Source: Streptomyces dangxiongensis (GTDB lineage: Bacteria > Actinomycetota > Actinomycetes > Streptomycetales > Streptomycetaceae). From it: a stretch of DNA of 64,000 nucleotides. Location: contig NZ_CP033073.1 in assembly GCF_003675325.1 (NCBI RefSeq), forward strand, positions 1,116,001 to 1,180,000, in the 5' to 3' direction. Positions within the stretch are counted from its first letter, which is position 1; every line of letters starts with the position of its first letter. Below the pieces are notes generated by a model. That model was given only the letters and a program-made list of their open reading frames with translations. It was not told the DNA's origin and made no database searches. Positions 27,054 through 35,400 of the stretch are shown here, piece by piece. A program made the translations under genes and the position numbers.

Positions 27054-27304
27054 CCGCTTACGGCTTCTGAGGCGATTCGCGCCGCCGGACTTGCCAAAGT
27101 CGCATCACTTCCCCCCTCGCGTGGACATACATAAATAGCGCTATTTATGCTTGGCTCAGCCTCGCCGCCGGGTGAATCCCCCGTCGCCGGCGGCGAGGCT
27201 GTCCGCACGCGAATCGGGGACAGCGGCGGGAGGGACCGTACCGATGACACTGCTGCACGGGCCGGCACCGAGAACGTCGGCCGAGGGCGGTGAGACGTCG
27301 CAGC
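27054..27304 (+). repeat. Right copy of the ~250-bp inverted repeat
   Basis: It contains the leader, operator-like palindrome, ribosome-binding site and first ~20 codons of the IS701-like ORF. It matches the minus strand of 25281-25529. Confidence 0.8.
27126..27150. promoter_or_regulatory. Palindromic operator before the IS701-like ORF
   Basis: ATAAATAGC-GCTATTTAT (27131-27148) is a perfect 18-bp palindrome, framed by CATAC and GC. It aligns with the sequence before the GBL-receptor-like TetR gene (CAGACATAGATAACGC...TTTATGTT). It lies about 95 bp upstream of the ATG. Confidence 0.65.
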
Positions 27305-28440
27305 TCCAAGCGTTCACCGAGACGGTCTTCGACTGCCTGCCGCGGGTGGACCAGCGCAGGTGGGCGGAGCGGTACATCGAGGCGCTGCTGCGGACTCCCG
27401 GCAAGAAGTCGGTACGGCGGCTGGCGCGATCCGTCAGCGACTCCCCGACGGCCGCCCAGGCCATGCACCAGTTCGTGAACGCCAGCCCCTGGGACTGGTC
27501 GGCGGCACGCCAGGGCCTGCTTCGCTGGGTGAGGCAGACCAGCCCGGCGGTGCGGGCCTGGACACTGGCACCCGCCTTCATCCCCAAGCGCGGCGAGCAC
27601 TCCGCCGGAGTGCACAGGAGGTACGACCCCGGGCTGCGCCGGGTGTCGAACTGCCAGCTCGGCATGGTCGTGCTGGCCACGGGCGACCACGGCCCGCTGC
27701 CGGTCGACTGGAATCTGTACATCCCGCACGACTGGGCGACGGACTCCGCGCTACGGGCCAAGGTGCGGGTGCCGGACGAGGTCTGCGGACCCCTGTGGTC
27801 ACAGGCCGCCGAAGTCCTGCAACGGGTCGGCTCGGGGTTCCCCGGCCGGCAGGTCCCGGTCACGGCCGAACTGTCCTGGCTGCCGGACCGCGAAGCCTTC
27901 CTCGCCCATCTGGTCCGGAGCGAGCAGCCCTTCGTCGTCGAGGTCCCCGACATCGTGCACGTCAAGCACGCGACGTCCCAGTCGGCCGGCTCGCCGACGC
28001 GCACCGTCCGGCAGGTGCTCGCGGACCGCGCGGCGGACGGCGGGGAGCGGCAGCACGTCCTGAGCCTCGCGGTGGCCCTTCCCGGCCCCGCCAGGGGACG
28101 GGTCCGGCTGCGGTTGCTGGCGCAGCGAAGCCCGTCCGGCTCGGCACGTACGTGGCTGACCAACCTGGTCGACCGACCGCTGCCCGACCTGCTGCCGCTG
28201 ATGCGCCAGCCGCGACTGGCGACGCTCGCGGTCGACACCCTGAGCGGGGACTTCGGGCTCCAGGACTTCGAGGGCCGGTCGTTCCCCGGCTGGCATCACC
28301 ACACGACCCTGGTGTCCGCCGCCTTCACCTACTCCCGGGTGCGCGCCTCCTCCGTCCCGAGCGCAGACGGCGCCCGCGCCCGCCCGGCCGGCGCGGTGGG
28401 TGCGGCTACCGGGCGGTCCATCCTCCGTCGGCCGCGATGA
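27244..28440 (+). CDS. IS701-family transposase-like protein, catalytic residues not recognisable
   Basis: A 398-aa protein with the IS701/DDE_5 framework: VDQRRWAERYIEALL, AMHQFVNASPWDW, FIPKRGEHSAGVHRRYDP and NCQLGMVVL. Where active members have IDDTGFPKKG, this has LAPAFIPKRG; where they have ADAGYG, this has AELSWL. Both expected aspartates therefore seem lost. No IS ends or target duplications were found. GGGAGG precedes the ATG. The tail overlaps the convergent SDR gene by 35 bp. It may be a domesticated DNA-binding protein; alternatively a decayed element that still has an open frame. Confidence 0.75.
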   Translation: MTLLHGPAPRTSAEGGETSQLQAFTETVFDCLPRVDQRRWAERYIEALLRTPGKKSVRRLARSVSDSPTAAQAMHQFVNASPWDWSAARQGLLRWVRQTSPAVRAWTLAPAFIPKRGEHSAGVHRRYDPGLRRVSNCQLGMVVLATGDHGPLPVDWNLYIPHDWATDSALRAKVRVPDEVCGPLWSQAAEVLQRVGSGFPGRQVPVTAELSWLPDREAFLAHLVRSEQPFVVEVPDIVHVKHATSQSAGSPTRTVRQVLADRAADGGERQHVLSLAVALPGPARGRVRLRLLAQRSPSGSARTWLTNLVDRPLPDLLPLMRQPRLATLAVDTLSGDFGLQDFEGRSFPGWHHHTTLVSAAFTYSRVRASSVPSADGARARPAGAVGAATGRSILRRPR

Positions 28441-29173
28441 CCGCGCCCGTGGTGAACGAGGAGCGGTCCGAGCAGAGCCAGGCGGCCGTCTGAGCGATCT
28501 CGACGGGGTCCGCCAGACGCTGCTGCATGGCGCGCTCGGTGAAGGGCCCGAGGAGCGAAGGGGTGTCGGAGAGCACCTGGTCCATCAGCTCGGTCCGGGT
28601 GCTGCCGACGGCGATGGCGTTCACGCGGATACGCTGCTTCACGTACTCGTCGGCCGCGGCCCGGCTCAGGCCGATGACGGCGTGTTTGGCGGCTATGTAC
28701 GGCGCCGAGGCGCCGGTCGCGCGGACTCCGGCGACGCTCGACGTGTTCACGATGGAGCCGCCGCCGTGTTCGAGCATCACGGTGATCTGTGCCCGCATCG
28801 CGTTCCACACACCCCGGGCGTTGACGTCCATGATGCGGTCGTACTCCTCATCCTGCATGAGGTGCATCGGAGTTCCGGTGGAGGTCCATCCCGCGTTGTT
28901 GAAGGCGGCGTCGAGGCTGCCGAACGTCTCGAATGCCGTCCGTACGGCCGCGCGCATGTCCTCGGCCCGGGTCACGTCGGCCACCACGGCGGTGGCCTGC
29001 CCGCCTGCCGCGCCGATCTCGTCCACGACCTCGCGCAGCCGGTCCTCACGGCGGGCGGTCAGCACCACGCGGGCCTCCTCCTGGGCGAAGAGCCGAGCCG
29101 CCGCCGCGCCGATGCCGCTGCTCGCTCCGGTGATCATGACTGTCTTGCCGTGCAGCAGGCCCTGTGCGGGCAT
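28406..29173 (-). CDS. Short-chain dehydrogenase/reductase
   Basis: A 255-aa classical SDR: cofactor loop TGASSGIGAAAARLFA, NNAG motif in AFNNAGWTS, catalytic S in NTSSVAG and YxxxK in PYIAAKHAV, ending ITAADGGW-like VIAADGGWTAR. R residues after the second strand (TARRED) suggest NADP(H). AAGGAGAACC precedes the ATG. It lies downstream of the NmrA-like and TetR genes, probably in the same operon. Confidence 0.93.
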   Translation of the reverse strand: MPAQGLLHGKTVMITGASSGIGAAAARLFAQEEARVVLTARREDRLREVVDEIGAAGGQATAVVADVTRAEDMRAAVRTAFETFGSLDAAFNNAGWTSTGTPMHLMQDEEYDRIMDVNARGVWNAMRAQITVMLEHGGGSIVNTSSVAGVRATGASAPYIAAKHAVIGLSRAAADEYVKQRIRVNAIAVGSTRTELMDQVLSDTPSLLGPFTERAMQQRLADPVEIAQTAAWLCSDRSSFTTGAVIAADGGWTAR

Positions 29174-29275
29174 GGTTCTCCTTGATGTGGGAATCGCACC
29201 TCCCCCACCGGGGACGGAGCGTGTGTCTCGGTGTCGCCTCGAGCTCGGCTTCCGTGTCCGCCGCGCCCACTCGTC

Positions 29276-30145
29276 TCAGACGAAGCGGTCCCTGTGGCGG
29301 GCCGCCCACTCGGCGAAGGTGGTCGCGGGTCTGCCCGTGAGGCGCTCGACCGTGTCCGTGGTCCGGGCCTTGGCACCGGCGAGCTGCCGCTCGGCGCTGG
29401 CGACCAGCGCGTCGGCCATCGCCGTCGGGTACCGGCGCGAGTAGCTCGCGTGTGCCTCCGCACGGGACAGCTCCCGGCAGACGAGGGGGCGCCCCAGCAG
29501 TTCGGCCAGGACCGCGGACTGTTCGTGAGCCGTGAGCGACTGCGGACCGGTGAGCTCATAGGACCGGAAGTGGTGCTGTGCGTCGCCGAGGACGCGGGCG
29601 GACGCCTCGGCGATGTCCTCCGGCGCGATGCACGCGTTGCGGCTATGAGGGTGCAACGCGTAGGTGACACCGGCGGTTCTGATGCTGGACGCCCAGGCCA
29701 GGGCATGTGACATGAACAGGCGTGGCTGGATCATGGTCCACGGGATGCCGCTTCTCCGGATGCGCTCCTCGTTGTCGCGCTGCCACCGGGTGACGAGGTC
29801 CTGCGCCCCGCGGTCGTGCACCGCCGCCGCGGAGAGCTTGACGATGTGCCCCACCGAGGCCTCGACAGCCGCCTTCAGAATGTTCCGGTCGTGTTCGGGG
29901 CGGGTGGGATCGTTCGTCACGACGAAGAGGGCGTCGGCGCCGCGGAACGCGTCGACGAGGCTCTCGGGAGCGTCGTAGTCACAGGCGACGTGCTCGGCGC
30001 CGGGACGCCGCGTGGTCGTGCGGGCCGTGCGACTGGTGAGGGTGAGGCGGTGGTGCGCCGCGAGATGCCGGACCACCAGCGGGGCGATCTGTCCGGTGGC
30101 TCCGGTGAGCACGATGTGCCGGGACGTGGTCGCTGTAGCGGTCAT
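29276..30145 (-). CDS. NmrA-like NAD(P)-binding protein
   Basis: A 289-aa atypical SDR with the glycine motif VLTGATGQIAPLVVRHLA and GADALFVVTND, followed by VGHIVKLSAAAV and GIPWTMIQPRLFM. These proteins act as NAD(P)H-dependent oxidoreductases or redox sensors. The ATG at 30145 overlaps the TetR stop by 4 bp (ATGA), so it is translated with that regulator. Confidence 0.88.
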   Translation of the reverse strand: MTATATTSRHIVLTGATGQIAPLVVRHLAAHHRLTLTSRTARTTTRRPGAEHVACDYDAPESLVDAFRGADALFVVTNDPTRPEHDRNILKAAVEASVGHIVKLSAAAVHDRGAQDLVTRWQRDNEERIRRSGIPWTMIQPRLFMSHALAWASSIRTAGVTYALHPHSRNACIAPEDIAEASARVLGDAQHHFRSYELTGPQSLTAHEQSAVLAELLGRPLVCRELSRAEAHASYSRRYPTAMADALVASAERQLAGAKARTTDTVERLTGRPATTFAEWAARHRDRFV

Positions 30146-30765
30146 GAGGCGGGGACGCGCTCGGAGTCGACCTGGATCTCGTCGGCCAGCGACTCGCGGG
30201 CGACGCTGGGCAGCAGCAGCTCCCACATGTCCTGGACGCGTTCCATGAGGTCGGCACGCTGGGTGGCGAGCTGGGAGTAGACCTGCATGCCGGTGCAGGC
30301 GCCGACGACGAAACGGGCCAGTTGGTCGGGGTCGACGGCCGCACGCAGTTCACCGTCGGCGCGCGCGACGTCGAGGTGGCTGCGCATGAGCGTCCGCCAC
30401 TCCTCGAAGGAGGAGGCGTCGTTCATGCCGTGGCTGCCCTGTTCGACGGCGAGGCGGACTCCCGCGCGCAGGATCGGGTCGCGTTTCATGCGGTCCGCCC
30501 ACACCAGAGTGATGTCCACCACGCGCTGCAGCCCGGTCGACTCCAGATGAGGCTCTATCGTCGTCGGCTGGGCGTTCATCAGTGCCTCGGCCAGCCCCTG
30601 CTTCGAACCGAAGTGGAAGTAGAGCGCGCCAAGGGTGAGCCCCGCCCGCTCCACGACCTGGGTGACCGCCGCCTTCTCGTAACCGGTCTCGTCGAAGACC
30701 TCGGCCGCGGCCAGCAGGATCTTCTGTCGCGTCCGCGCGGCTCGCTCCGCCTTGACACTTGGCAC
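30142..30765 (-). CDS. TetR regulator of the gamma-butyrolactone-receptor (ScbR/ArpA) type
   Basis: A 207-aa protein: RTRQKILLAAAEVFDETGYEKAAV with HTH VVERAGLTLGALYFHFGSKQGLAEAL, then RVVDITLVWADRMKRDPILRAGVRLAVEQG, which is characteristic of autoregulator-receptor proteins. Such receptors repress until a gamma-butyrolactone binds. The GTG at 30765 is used. No AfsA-type butyrolactone synthase is in the window, so the ligand may come from elsewhere or it may be a pseudo-receptor. Sites resembling one in its own promoter occur before the IS701-like ORF. Confidence 0.78.
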   Translation of the reverse strand: MPSVKAERAARTRQKILLAAAEVFDETGYEKAAVTQVVERAGLTLGALYFHFGSKQGLAEALMNAQPTTIEPHLESTGLQRVVDITLVWADRMKRDPILRAGVRLAVEQGSHGMNDASSFEEWRTLMRSHLDVARADGELRAAVDPDQLARFVVGACTGMQVYSQLATQRADLMERVQDMWELLLPSVARESLADEIQVDSERVPAS

Positions 30766-30780
30766 TCGTCACCGTCCTCA

Positions 30781-30806
30781 CAGACATAGATAACGCACTT
30801 TATGTT
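30781..30806. promoter_or_regulatory. Putative autoregulatory operator of the TetR gene
   Basis: ACATAGATAAC/GCACTTTATGT is an imperfect 22-bp palindrome 16 bp upstream of the start codon. It matches the site at 27126-27150 at most positions (CAnACATAnATAnCGC then TTTATGnT). Confidence 0.6.
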
Positions 30807-30949
30807 AGCTGCATCGCTACAAGTGGGCCATCCATTCAAGGCGAGGGGGACGGCGTGTCCAACGACTTCGGCTCGTGGGCCGCACCGCCGGGGCGACGCT
30901 TGCCGCGCTTGCGGGTCGCGCGCTTCCCGACTGTCCGCGGAAACGAACG

Positions 30950-30983
30950 AGGGCCGGTTTCGGATGTCTCCGATACCGGCCCT
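30950..30983 (-). terminator. Terminator downstream of tRNA-Pro
   Basis: AGGGCCGGT pairs with ACCGGCCCT, and the enclosed CGGA/TCCG forms an inner stem. It lies 20 bp beyond the 3' end of the tRNA in the direction of its transcription. Confidence 0.75.
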
Positions 30984-31002
30984 GATCTGCGACTCTCACG
31001 AG

Positions 31003-31076
<74 letters not shown>

Positions 31077-31164
31077 ATGCTGTTTGACCTGGGCTTTCCC
31101 CCGGCCGAACGCGCAGGGAAAGAATACCGCACTCGGATCGGTGGTCGTGCGCCTCTTTCCCTGT

Positions 31165-31195
31165 TGACCTCAAGTCCGCTTGAGGTCGCACGATC
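31165..31195 (+). promoter_or_regulatory. SoxR/MerR-type promoter of the transketolase pair
   Basis: A -35 TTGACC (31165-31170) and a -10-like CACGAT (31190-31195) are 19 bp apart, the long spacer typical of MerR-family promoters. The spacer contains a perfect dyad: GACCTCAAG and CTTGAGGTC separated by TCCG (31167-31188). The CCTCAAG-N4-CTTGAGG core is that of SoxR boxes. Transcription would start about at the ATG (31202), giving a leaderless mRNA. Confidence 0.75.
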
Positions 31196-31201
31196 ATCTG
31201 C

Positions 31202-31909
31202 ATGACGCTCACAGCGGACGACAACCGTACGTACGGATACGACGACCTGCCCCGCCTGCTGGGGCTGATGACCGGTGACGAGAAGCACGGCCCGGCGGCC
31301 ACCTCCACGCTCGACGTGCTGTGGGTGCTCTACGACCGCGTGCTCGGGGTCACCCCCGAGCGGCGGGACGACCCGGCCCGCGACCGCTTCCTGCTCAGCA
31401 AGGGGCACGGACCCATGGCGTACTACGCCGTACTGGCCGCGAAGGGGTTCGTCCCCGCCGCCTGGCTGCCCGGCTTCGGGTCGTACGACTCCCCGCTCGG
31501 GCACCACCCGGACCGGGTGCTGGTGCCGGGCGCCGAGATCGGCAGCGGGTCGCTGGGGCACGGGCTGCCGATCGCCGTGGGTACCGCCCTGGGCCTGCGT
31601 GCGCAGGGCCTGCCCGGTCCGGCGGTCTGGGTGCTGATCGGGGACGCGGAGCTGGACGAGGGCAGCAACCACGAGGCGATCGCCTTCGCCGGGCCCACCG
31701 GACTGGACCGGCTGCACACCGTGGTGATCGACAATTCCTCCGCCAGTCATGCGCGGCCCGGCGGGATCGCCGCCCGGTTCGAGGCCGCGGGCTGGTCCAC
31801 GGTGAGTGTCGACGGACGCGACCACGACGCCCTGTACGCCGCGTTCACCGCACCGCATCCCGGCCGGCCGCACGTGGTCGTGGCCCGTGTCGAACCGAAG
31901 GACGCCTGA
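31202..31909 (+). CDS. Transketolase, N-terminal (ThDP-binding) subunit
   Basis: A 235-aa protein equal to the first third of transketolase: SKGHGPMAYYAVLAAKG, GSGSLGHGLPIAVG and the ThDP/Mg motif GDAELDEGSNHEAIAFA with a following DN in VVIDNSSAS. It lacks the pyrimidine and C-terminal domains, which are encoded by the next gene. Split transketolases of this kind act as heteromers; sugar specificity is unknown. The promoter is SoxR-like and the ATG lies at the expected transcript start. Confidence 0.9.
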   Translation: MTLTADDNRTYGYDDLPRLLGLMTGDEKHGPAATSTLDVLWVLYDRVLGVTPERRDDPARDRFLLSKGHGPMAYYAVLAAKGFVPAAWLPGFGSYDSPLGHHPDRVLVPGAEIGSGSLGHGLPIAVGTALGLRAQGLPGPAVWVLIGDAELDEGSNHEAIAFAGPTGLDRLHTVVIDNSSASHARPGGIAARFEAAGWSTVSVDGRDHDALYAAFTAPHPGRPHVVVARVEPKDA

Positions 31910-31954
31910 CTTCCGCAGCCCCCCTTCTTCGTCGCTAGGGAAAGGTTCCCTCTG

Positions 31955-32884
31955 ATGGACACCATGCGTGACCGTTTCGCCCCCGTCGTCTCCCGGCTGC
32001 TGGACGAGGACCCCCGGGTCGCCGTCGTCCTCGCCGAGATCGGTGCCGACGGCTTCCGGGAGACCGGGCGCCGCCACCCCGACCGGGTGATCAACGTCGG
32101 CATCCGTGAACAGCTACTGATCGGGACGGCGGCGGGGCTGGCGCTCACCGGGCTGCGGCCCGTCGTGCACACCTTCGCCAGCTTTCTCGTGGAGCGGCCG
32201 TTCGAGCAGGTCAAGCTGGATCTGGGACACCAGGACGCGGGGGCGGTGCTGGTAAGTGCGGCCGCCTCGTTCGACTGGCCGGCCGGCGGCTTCACCCACA
32301 TGGCGCCCGGCGACGTGGCCCTCCTCGACACGCTGGACGGCTGGACCGTCCATGTCCCCGGGCATCCCGACGAGGCCGAGACGCTGCTGCGCCACGCGGT
32401 CGCCGCGGGCGAAGACAAGGTGTACGTGCGGCTGTCCGTGCAGTCCAACCGGCAGGGGCGGGCCGTCGACGGGGGGCACTTCCACACGGTCCACGAGGGC
32501 CGCTCCGGGGTGGTCGTCGCCGTCGGCCCGATGCTGGACGCCGTCCTCGCCGCCACGCGGGGCCTGGACGTGACCGTGCTCTACGCGACGACCGTGCGGC
32601 CCTTCGACGTGGCCGGGCTGCGCCGGGCGACGGCGGCCGCCGGCCCGGACGTCGTGCTGGTCGAGCCGTATCTCGCGGGGACGTCGACGGCCGCGGTGAG
32701 CGAGGCGCTGTCCGATGTCCCGCACCGGGTGCTCGGCCTGGGCGTGGGCCGTCGCGAACTGCGCCGCTACGGGACGATCGAGGAGCACGTGGCCGCCCAC
32801 GGACTGGACCCGGCGGCCCTGCGCGGGCGGATCACCGGCTACCTGGCCGCCGGCCGCACCACCGCCCTGACCACCGGCGGGTGA
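31955..32884 (+). CDS. Transketolase, C-terminal (pyrimidine-binding) subunit
   Basis: A 309-aa protein with the Pyr domain (DRVINVGIREQLLIGTAAGLALTG, containing the catalytic Glu-type IREQ) and a C-terminal domain (GTSTAAVSEALSD). It begins 45 nt after the N-terminal subunit with GGAAAGG upstream, so the pair is one operon. Together they give a complete transketolase-like enzyme for C2 unit transfer in the pentose phosphate network or a specialised pathway. Confidence 0.9.
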   Translation: MDTMRDRFAPVVSRLLDEDPRVAVVLAEIGADGFRETGRRHPDRVINVGIREQLLIGTAAGLALTGLRPVVHTFASFLVERPFEQVKLDLGHQDAGAVLVSAAASFDWPAGGFTHMAPGDVALLDTLDGWTVHVPGHPDEAETLLRHAVAAGEDKVYVRLSVQSNRQGRAVDGGHFHTVHEGRSGVVVAVGPMLDAVLAATRGLDVTVLYATTVRPFDVAGLRRATAAAGPDVVLVEPYLAGTSTAAVSEALSDVPHRVLGLGVGRRELRRYGTIEEHVAAHGLDPAALRGRITGYLAAGRTTALTTGG

Positions 32885-32929
32885 CGGCACGGGCGGAAGC
32901 CGCGCGCACGGGGACCGCGGGCCGTCGTC

Positions 32930-34219
32930 TCAGCGGGCGGGGGCGTCCGCGTCCGCCCTGACCAGGTCGCGGATCGCCGGGACCGCGAGCAGGGCCGCCG
33001 CCACCACCAGGCTCACCGCGCCGGCGATCAGCAGCACGTGGTCGGCGCCCAGCGCTCCGGCCGCGGGGCCGGCGAGGGCCTGGCCGATCGGCATCATGGC
33101 GAGCGAACCGGCCACGTCGTAGGCGTGGATGCGGTTGAGGACATCGGCCGGGACCTGGGTCTGCACGCTGGTCGCCCACATGACACTCCAGAACGACATC
33201 CCGGCACCGGCGAGCGCGGCCCCGGCCGCCATGGCCGGTACGCCGAGGCCCGCCCCGACGGCCGCGGGGAAGCCGAAGAAGGCGAACAGGGCGACGGCGC
33301 CCGCCCGGAGCATGCGGCGGGGCCGCAGCCGGAGGGCGATCAGGCCGCCGATCACCGTCCCCCCGCCCAGGGCGGAGTTGACCAGACCGTAGGCGCCCGG
33401 ACCGTGGTGCCGGACGACCTCCGTGGCCACCAGCGGGACGGCCGGACCCCATACGGCGATCATGTAGAGGCACCAGACGGCGATCACGCCCCACAGCCAG
33501 GCACGGGACCGGAACTCCCGCCAGCCGTCGACGAGTTCGGCGCAAAAAGCCCGCAGGCCGGAGCCGGTGACGGCACGGGTGCCCGCGGGCGGCGGGGGCA
33601 GCCGGAGCAGCAGCAGGCACAGGGCGCTGACCGTGTAGGTGGCGGCGTGGGCGGCGAAGACACCGCCGGGCGAGGCGATGCCGACCAGGACTCCGGCGAC
33701 GGCCGGGCCGGCGAGCTGGGCGGCGGATTCGGCGATGCGGATGGCGCCGTTCGCGCCCTGGATGTCGGCGGCGAGACGGGGCACCGTACTGGCCACGCCC
33801 GGCTGGAAGACGGCACCGGCCGCGCCGTTGACGACGCCGATGGCACAGAGCTGCCACAGCACCACGTGCCCGGTGAAGAACAGGACCGCGGCGACCGACT
33901 GGGTGCCGAGCCGGACGAGGTCGGCGCCGATCATCAGTTTCCGGGTGCTGAACCGGTCGGCGATGACCCCGCCGAAGACGACCAGTCCGGCGAACGCGGC
34001 TGTCGTGGCTGCCATGGCGAGACCGACCGCGCCCGCGCCGTACCCCTGCTCCAGCAGGCCGGTGGCGAGGGCCACGGGCAGCATGGTGTCGCCGAGGCGG
34101 GCGACGGCCCGGGCGACGAAGAACAGGGCGAAGTCCCGGGACCAGACGGCCGGGCCGCCGTCCGGGGTGCCGCACACATCCCGTACGGCACTGCCGCGTC
34201 GCACGTCCGCTCCCGTCAT
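32930..34219 (-). CDS. MFS transporter
   Basis: A 429-aa, 12-segment MFS protein (FALFFVARAVARLGDTMLPVALA, GGVIADRFSTRKLMIGADLVR for the loop 2-3 motif). It belongs to the group with enterobactin-exporter and macrolide-efflux members. Likely an exporter; no substrate evidence. ATG 34219 is preceded by GGGAGCGCGGGTG. It converges with the transketolase operon. The 270 bp upstream are extremely C-rich and hold no gene. Confidence 0.88.
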   Translation of the reverse strand: MTGADVRRGSAVRDVCGTPDGGPAVWSRDFALFFVARAVARLGDTMLPVALATGLLEQGYGAGAVGLAMAATTAAFAGLVVFGGVIADRFSTRKLMIGADLVRLGTQSVAAVLFFTGHVVLWQLCAIGVVNGAAGAVFQPGVASTVPRLAADIQGANGAIRIAESAAQLAGPAVAGVLVGIASPGGVFAAHAATYTVSALCLLLLRLPPPPAGTRAVTGSGLRAFCAELVDGWREFRSRAWLWGVIAVWCLYMIAVWGPAVPLVATEVVRHHGPGAYGLVNSALGGGTVIGGLIALRLRPRRMLRAGAVALFAFFGFPAAVGAGLGVPAMAAGAALAGAGMSFWSVMWATSVQTQVPADVLNRIHAYDVAGSLAMMPIGQALAGPAAGALGADHVLLIAGAVSLVVAAALLAVPAIRDLVRADADAPAR

Positions 34220-34491
34220 CACCCGCGCTCCCCTCCCAGCCATCCCGCGCTCCGTAGCCCGTCGTCGGCCGTCACACCCCGCGCTCCGCACCCCGTCGGC
34301 CGGCCGTCCAGCCGTGCGGTCCGGCGGTGCCGCTCCCCCGCGCCGCCTCCGCCCCCGTGTCCGCCCCCGTGTCCACCCCCACGGTCCCGCCGGTGCCCCG
34401 CGCCCCACGCTCCGCCCGCGCGCCGGTGCCGCCCGGCCCCGATTCCGTCGGGCGGGATCATGTCACGCCCCGGCCGGGCGCACCGGGGTTT

Positions 34492-34848
34492 TCACTCCCC
34501 GGACAGGAGCAACTCGGGGTGGGCGTCCAGGAGTCGGGGCGGGGCGGCCTGGCGCCAGGAGTCGGCGAGGATGTCCCGCAGCTCGTCCTCGTCCTCCAGG
34601 GCGGCGAGTCTCGCTCTCACCCAGGCGAACTGCGCCTCATGGCCGGCGACCCAGAACTTCTCCGGTTCGGCCAGCACCAGTTCGGCGCGCTCCTCCTTGG
34701 GGCAGCGCACGGCGATGGAGGTCTCCTCCTCGGGCAGGGTCGCGAACATCTTCCCCGCCACCCGGAAGGTGGGCATGTTCCAGGCGGTCTTCTCCGTGGT
34801 CTCCGGCAGGGACAGGGCAATGCGGCGTACGTCTTCTGCATCCGGCAT
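34492..34848 (-). CDS. MmcQ/YjbR-family protein
   Basis: A 118-aa protein of the MmcQ/YjbR (DUF419) family, CyaY-like fold: DVRRIALSLPETTEKTAW, FRVAGKMFATLPEEE, FWVAGHEAQFAWVRARL. Thought to bind DNA in some members; function unproved. ATG 34848 is used, but a GTG at 34857 has AGGAG at good spacing and may be the true start (121 aa). Confidence 0.83.
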   Translation of the reverse strand: MPDAEDVRRIALSLPETTEKTAWNMPTFRVAGKMFATLPEEETSIAVRCPKEERAELVLAEPEKFWVAGHEAQFAWVRARLAALEDEDELRDILADSWRQAAPPRLLDAHPELLLSGE

Positions 34849-34878
34849 GCCACGCACCGTAGCTCCTGCCACTGACAG

Positions 34879-35400
34879 TCACCCTCCGAGCCGCTTGTAG
34901 TACAGCGTCGTCGGCCGCAGCCCGCCCGCCGGAGCGGCCGCGTAGTCGGGGATCGTGCCGGCCACGGTCCAGCCCGCCGAGCGGTACAGCCCCTCGGCGG
35001 GGCTGCCGGTCTCGGTGTCGAGGTGGAGCAGGGTGATCCCGCCGGCCACGGCGGCGTCCTCGGCGGCGGTGAGCAGCCGGCGGCCGAGTCCCCGCCCGCG
35101 CGCGGAGCGGTGCACCATCAGTTTGACGAGTTCCGCGCGGTGCCGGCTGTTCGGTTTGCCGGGGAAGGCCAGGCCGACCGTGCCGGTCACCCGGTCCGCG
35201 GGGTCCACGGCCGCCCAGACTGCGAAGTGGCCCGCTTCCGTGGCGTCCGCCCGCTCCCGCCACCAGGCGACCGCCTCCGCATGGCCGAGGGGCGCGAGAA
35301 AACCCACGGAGGCGCCGGAGGCCACGGTGTCGGCCAGCAGCGCCGCCAGTTCGCCGGCCCGGTCGCGGACGCGGGCTCCGTCCCAGCGCTCCACCCTCAT
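34879..35400 (-). CDS. GNAT-family N-acetyltransferase
   Basis: A 173-aa GNAT protein. VKLMVHRSARGRGLGRRLLTAAE holds the acetyl-CoA loop (R-G-x-G-x-G/R), preceded by VTGTVGLAFPGKPNSRHRAEL and followed by LLHLDTETGSPAEGLYRSAGW. The ATG overlaps the stop of the XRE/cupin regulator by 4 bp, so the two are coupled. Similar XRE-cupin/GNAT pairs suggest detoxification or resistance, substrate unknown. Confidence 0.9.
   Translation of the reverse strand: MRVERWDGARVRDRAGELAALLADTVASGASVGFLAPLGHAEAVAWWRERADATEAGHFAVWAAVDPADRVTGTVGLAFPGKPNSRHRAELVKLMVHRSARGRGLGRRLLTAAEDAAVAGGITLLHLDTETGSPAEGLYRSAGWTVAGTIPDYAAAPAGGLRPTTLYYKRLGG

Noticed and set aside
27244..28440. Active insertion sequence
   Set aside because: No terminal inverted repeats or target-site duplication bracket the ORF, and the expected catalytic aspartates are not present.
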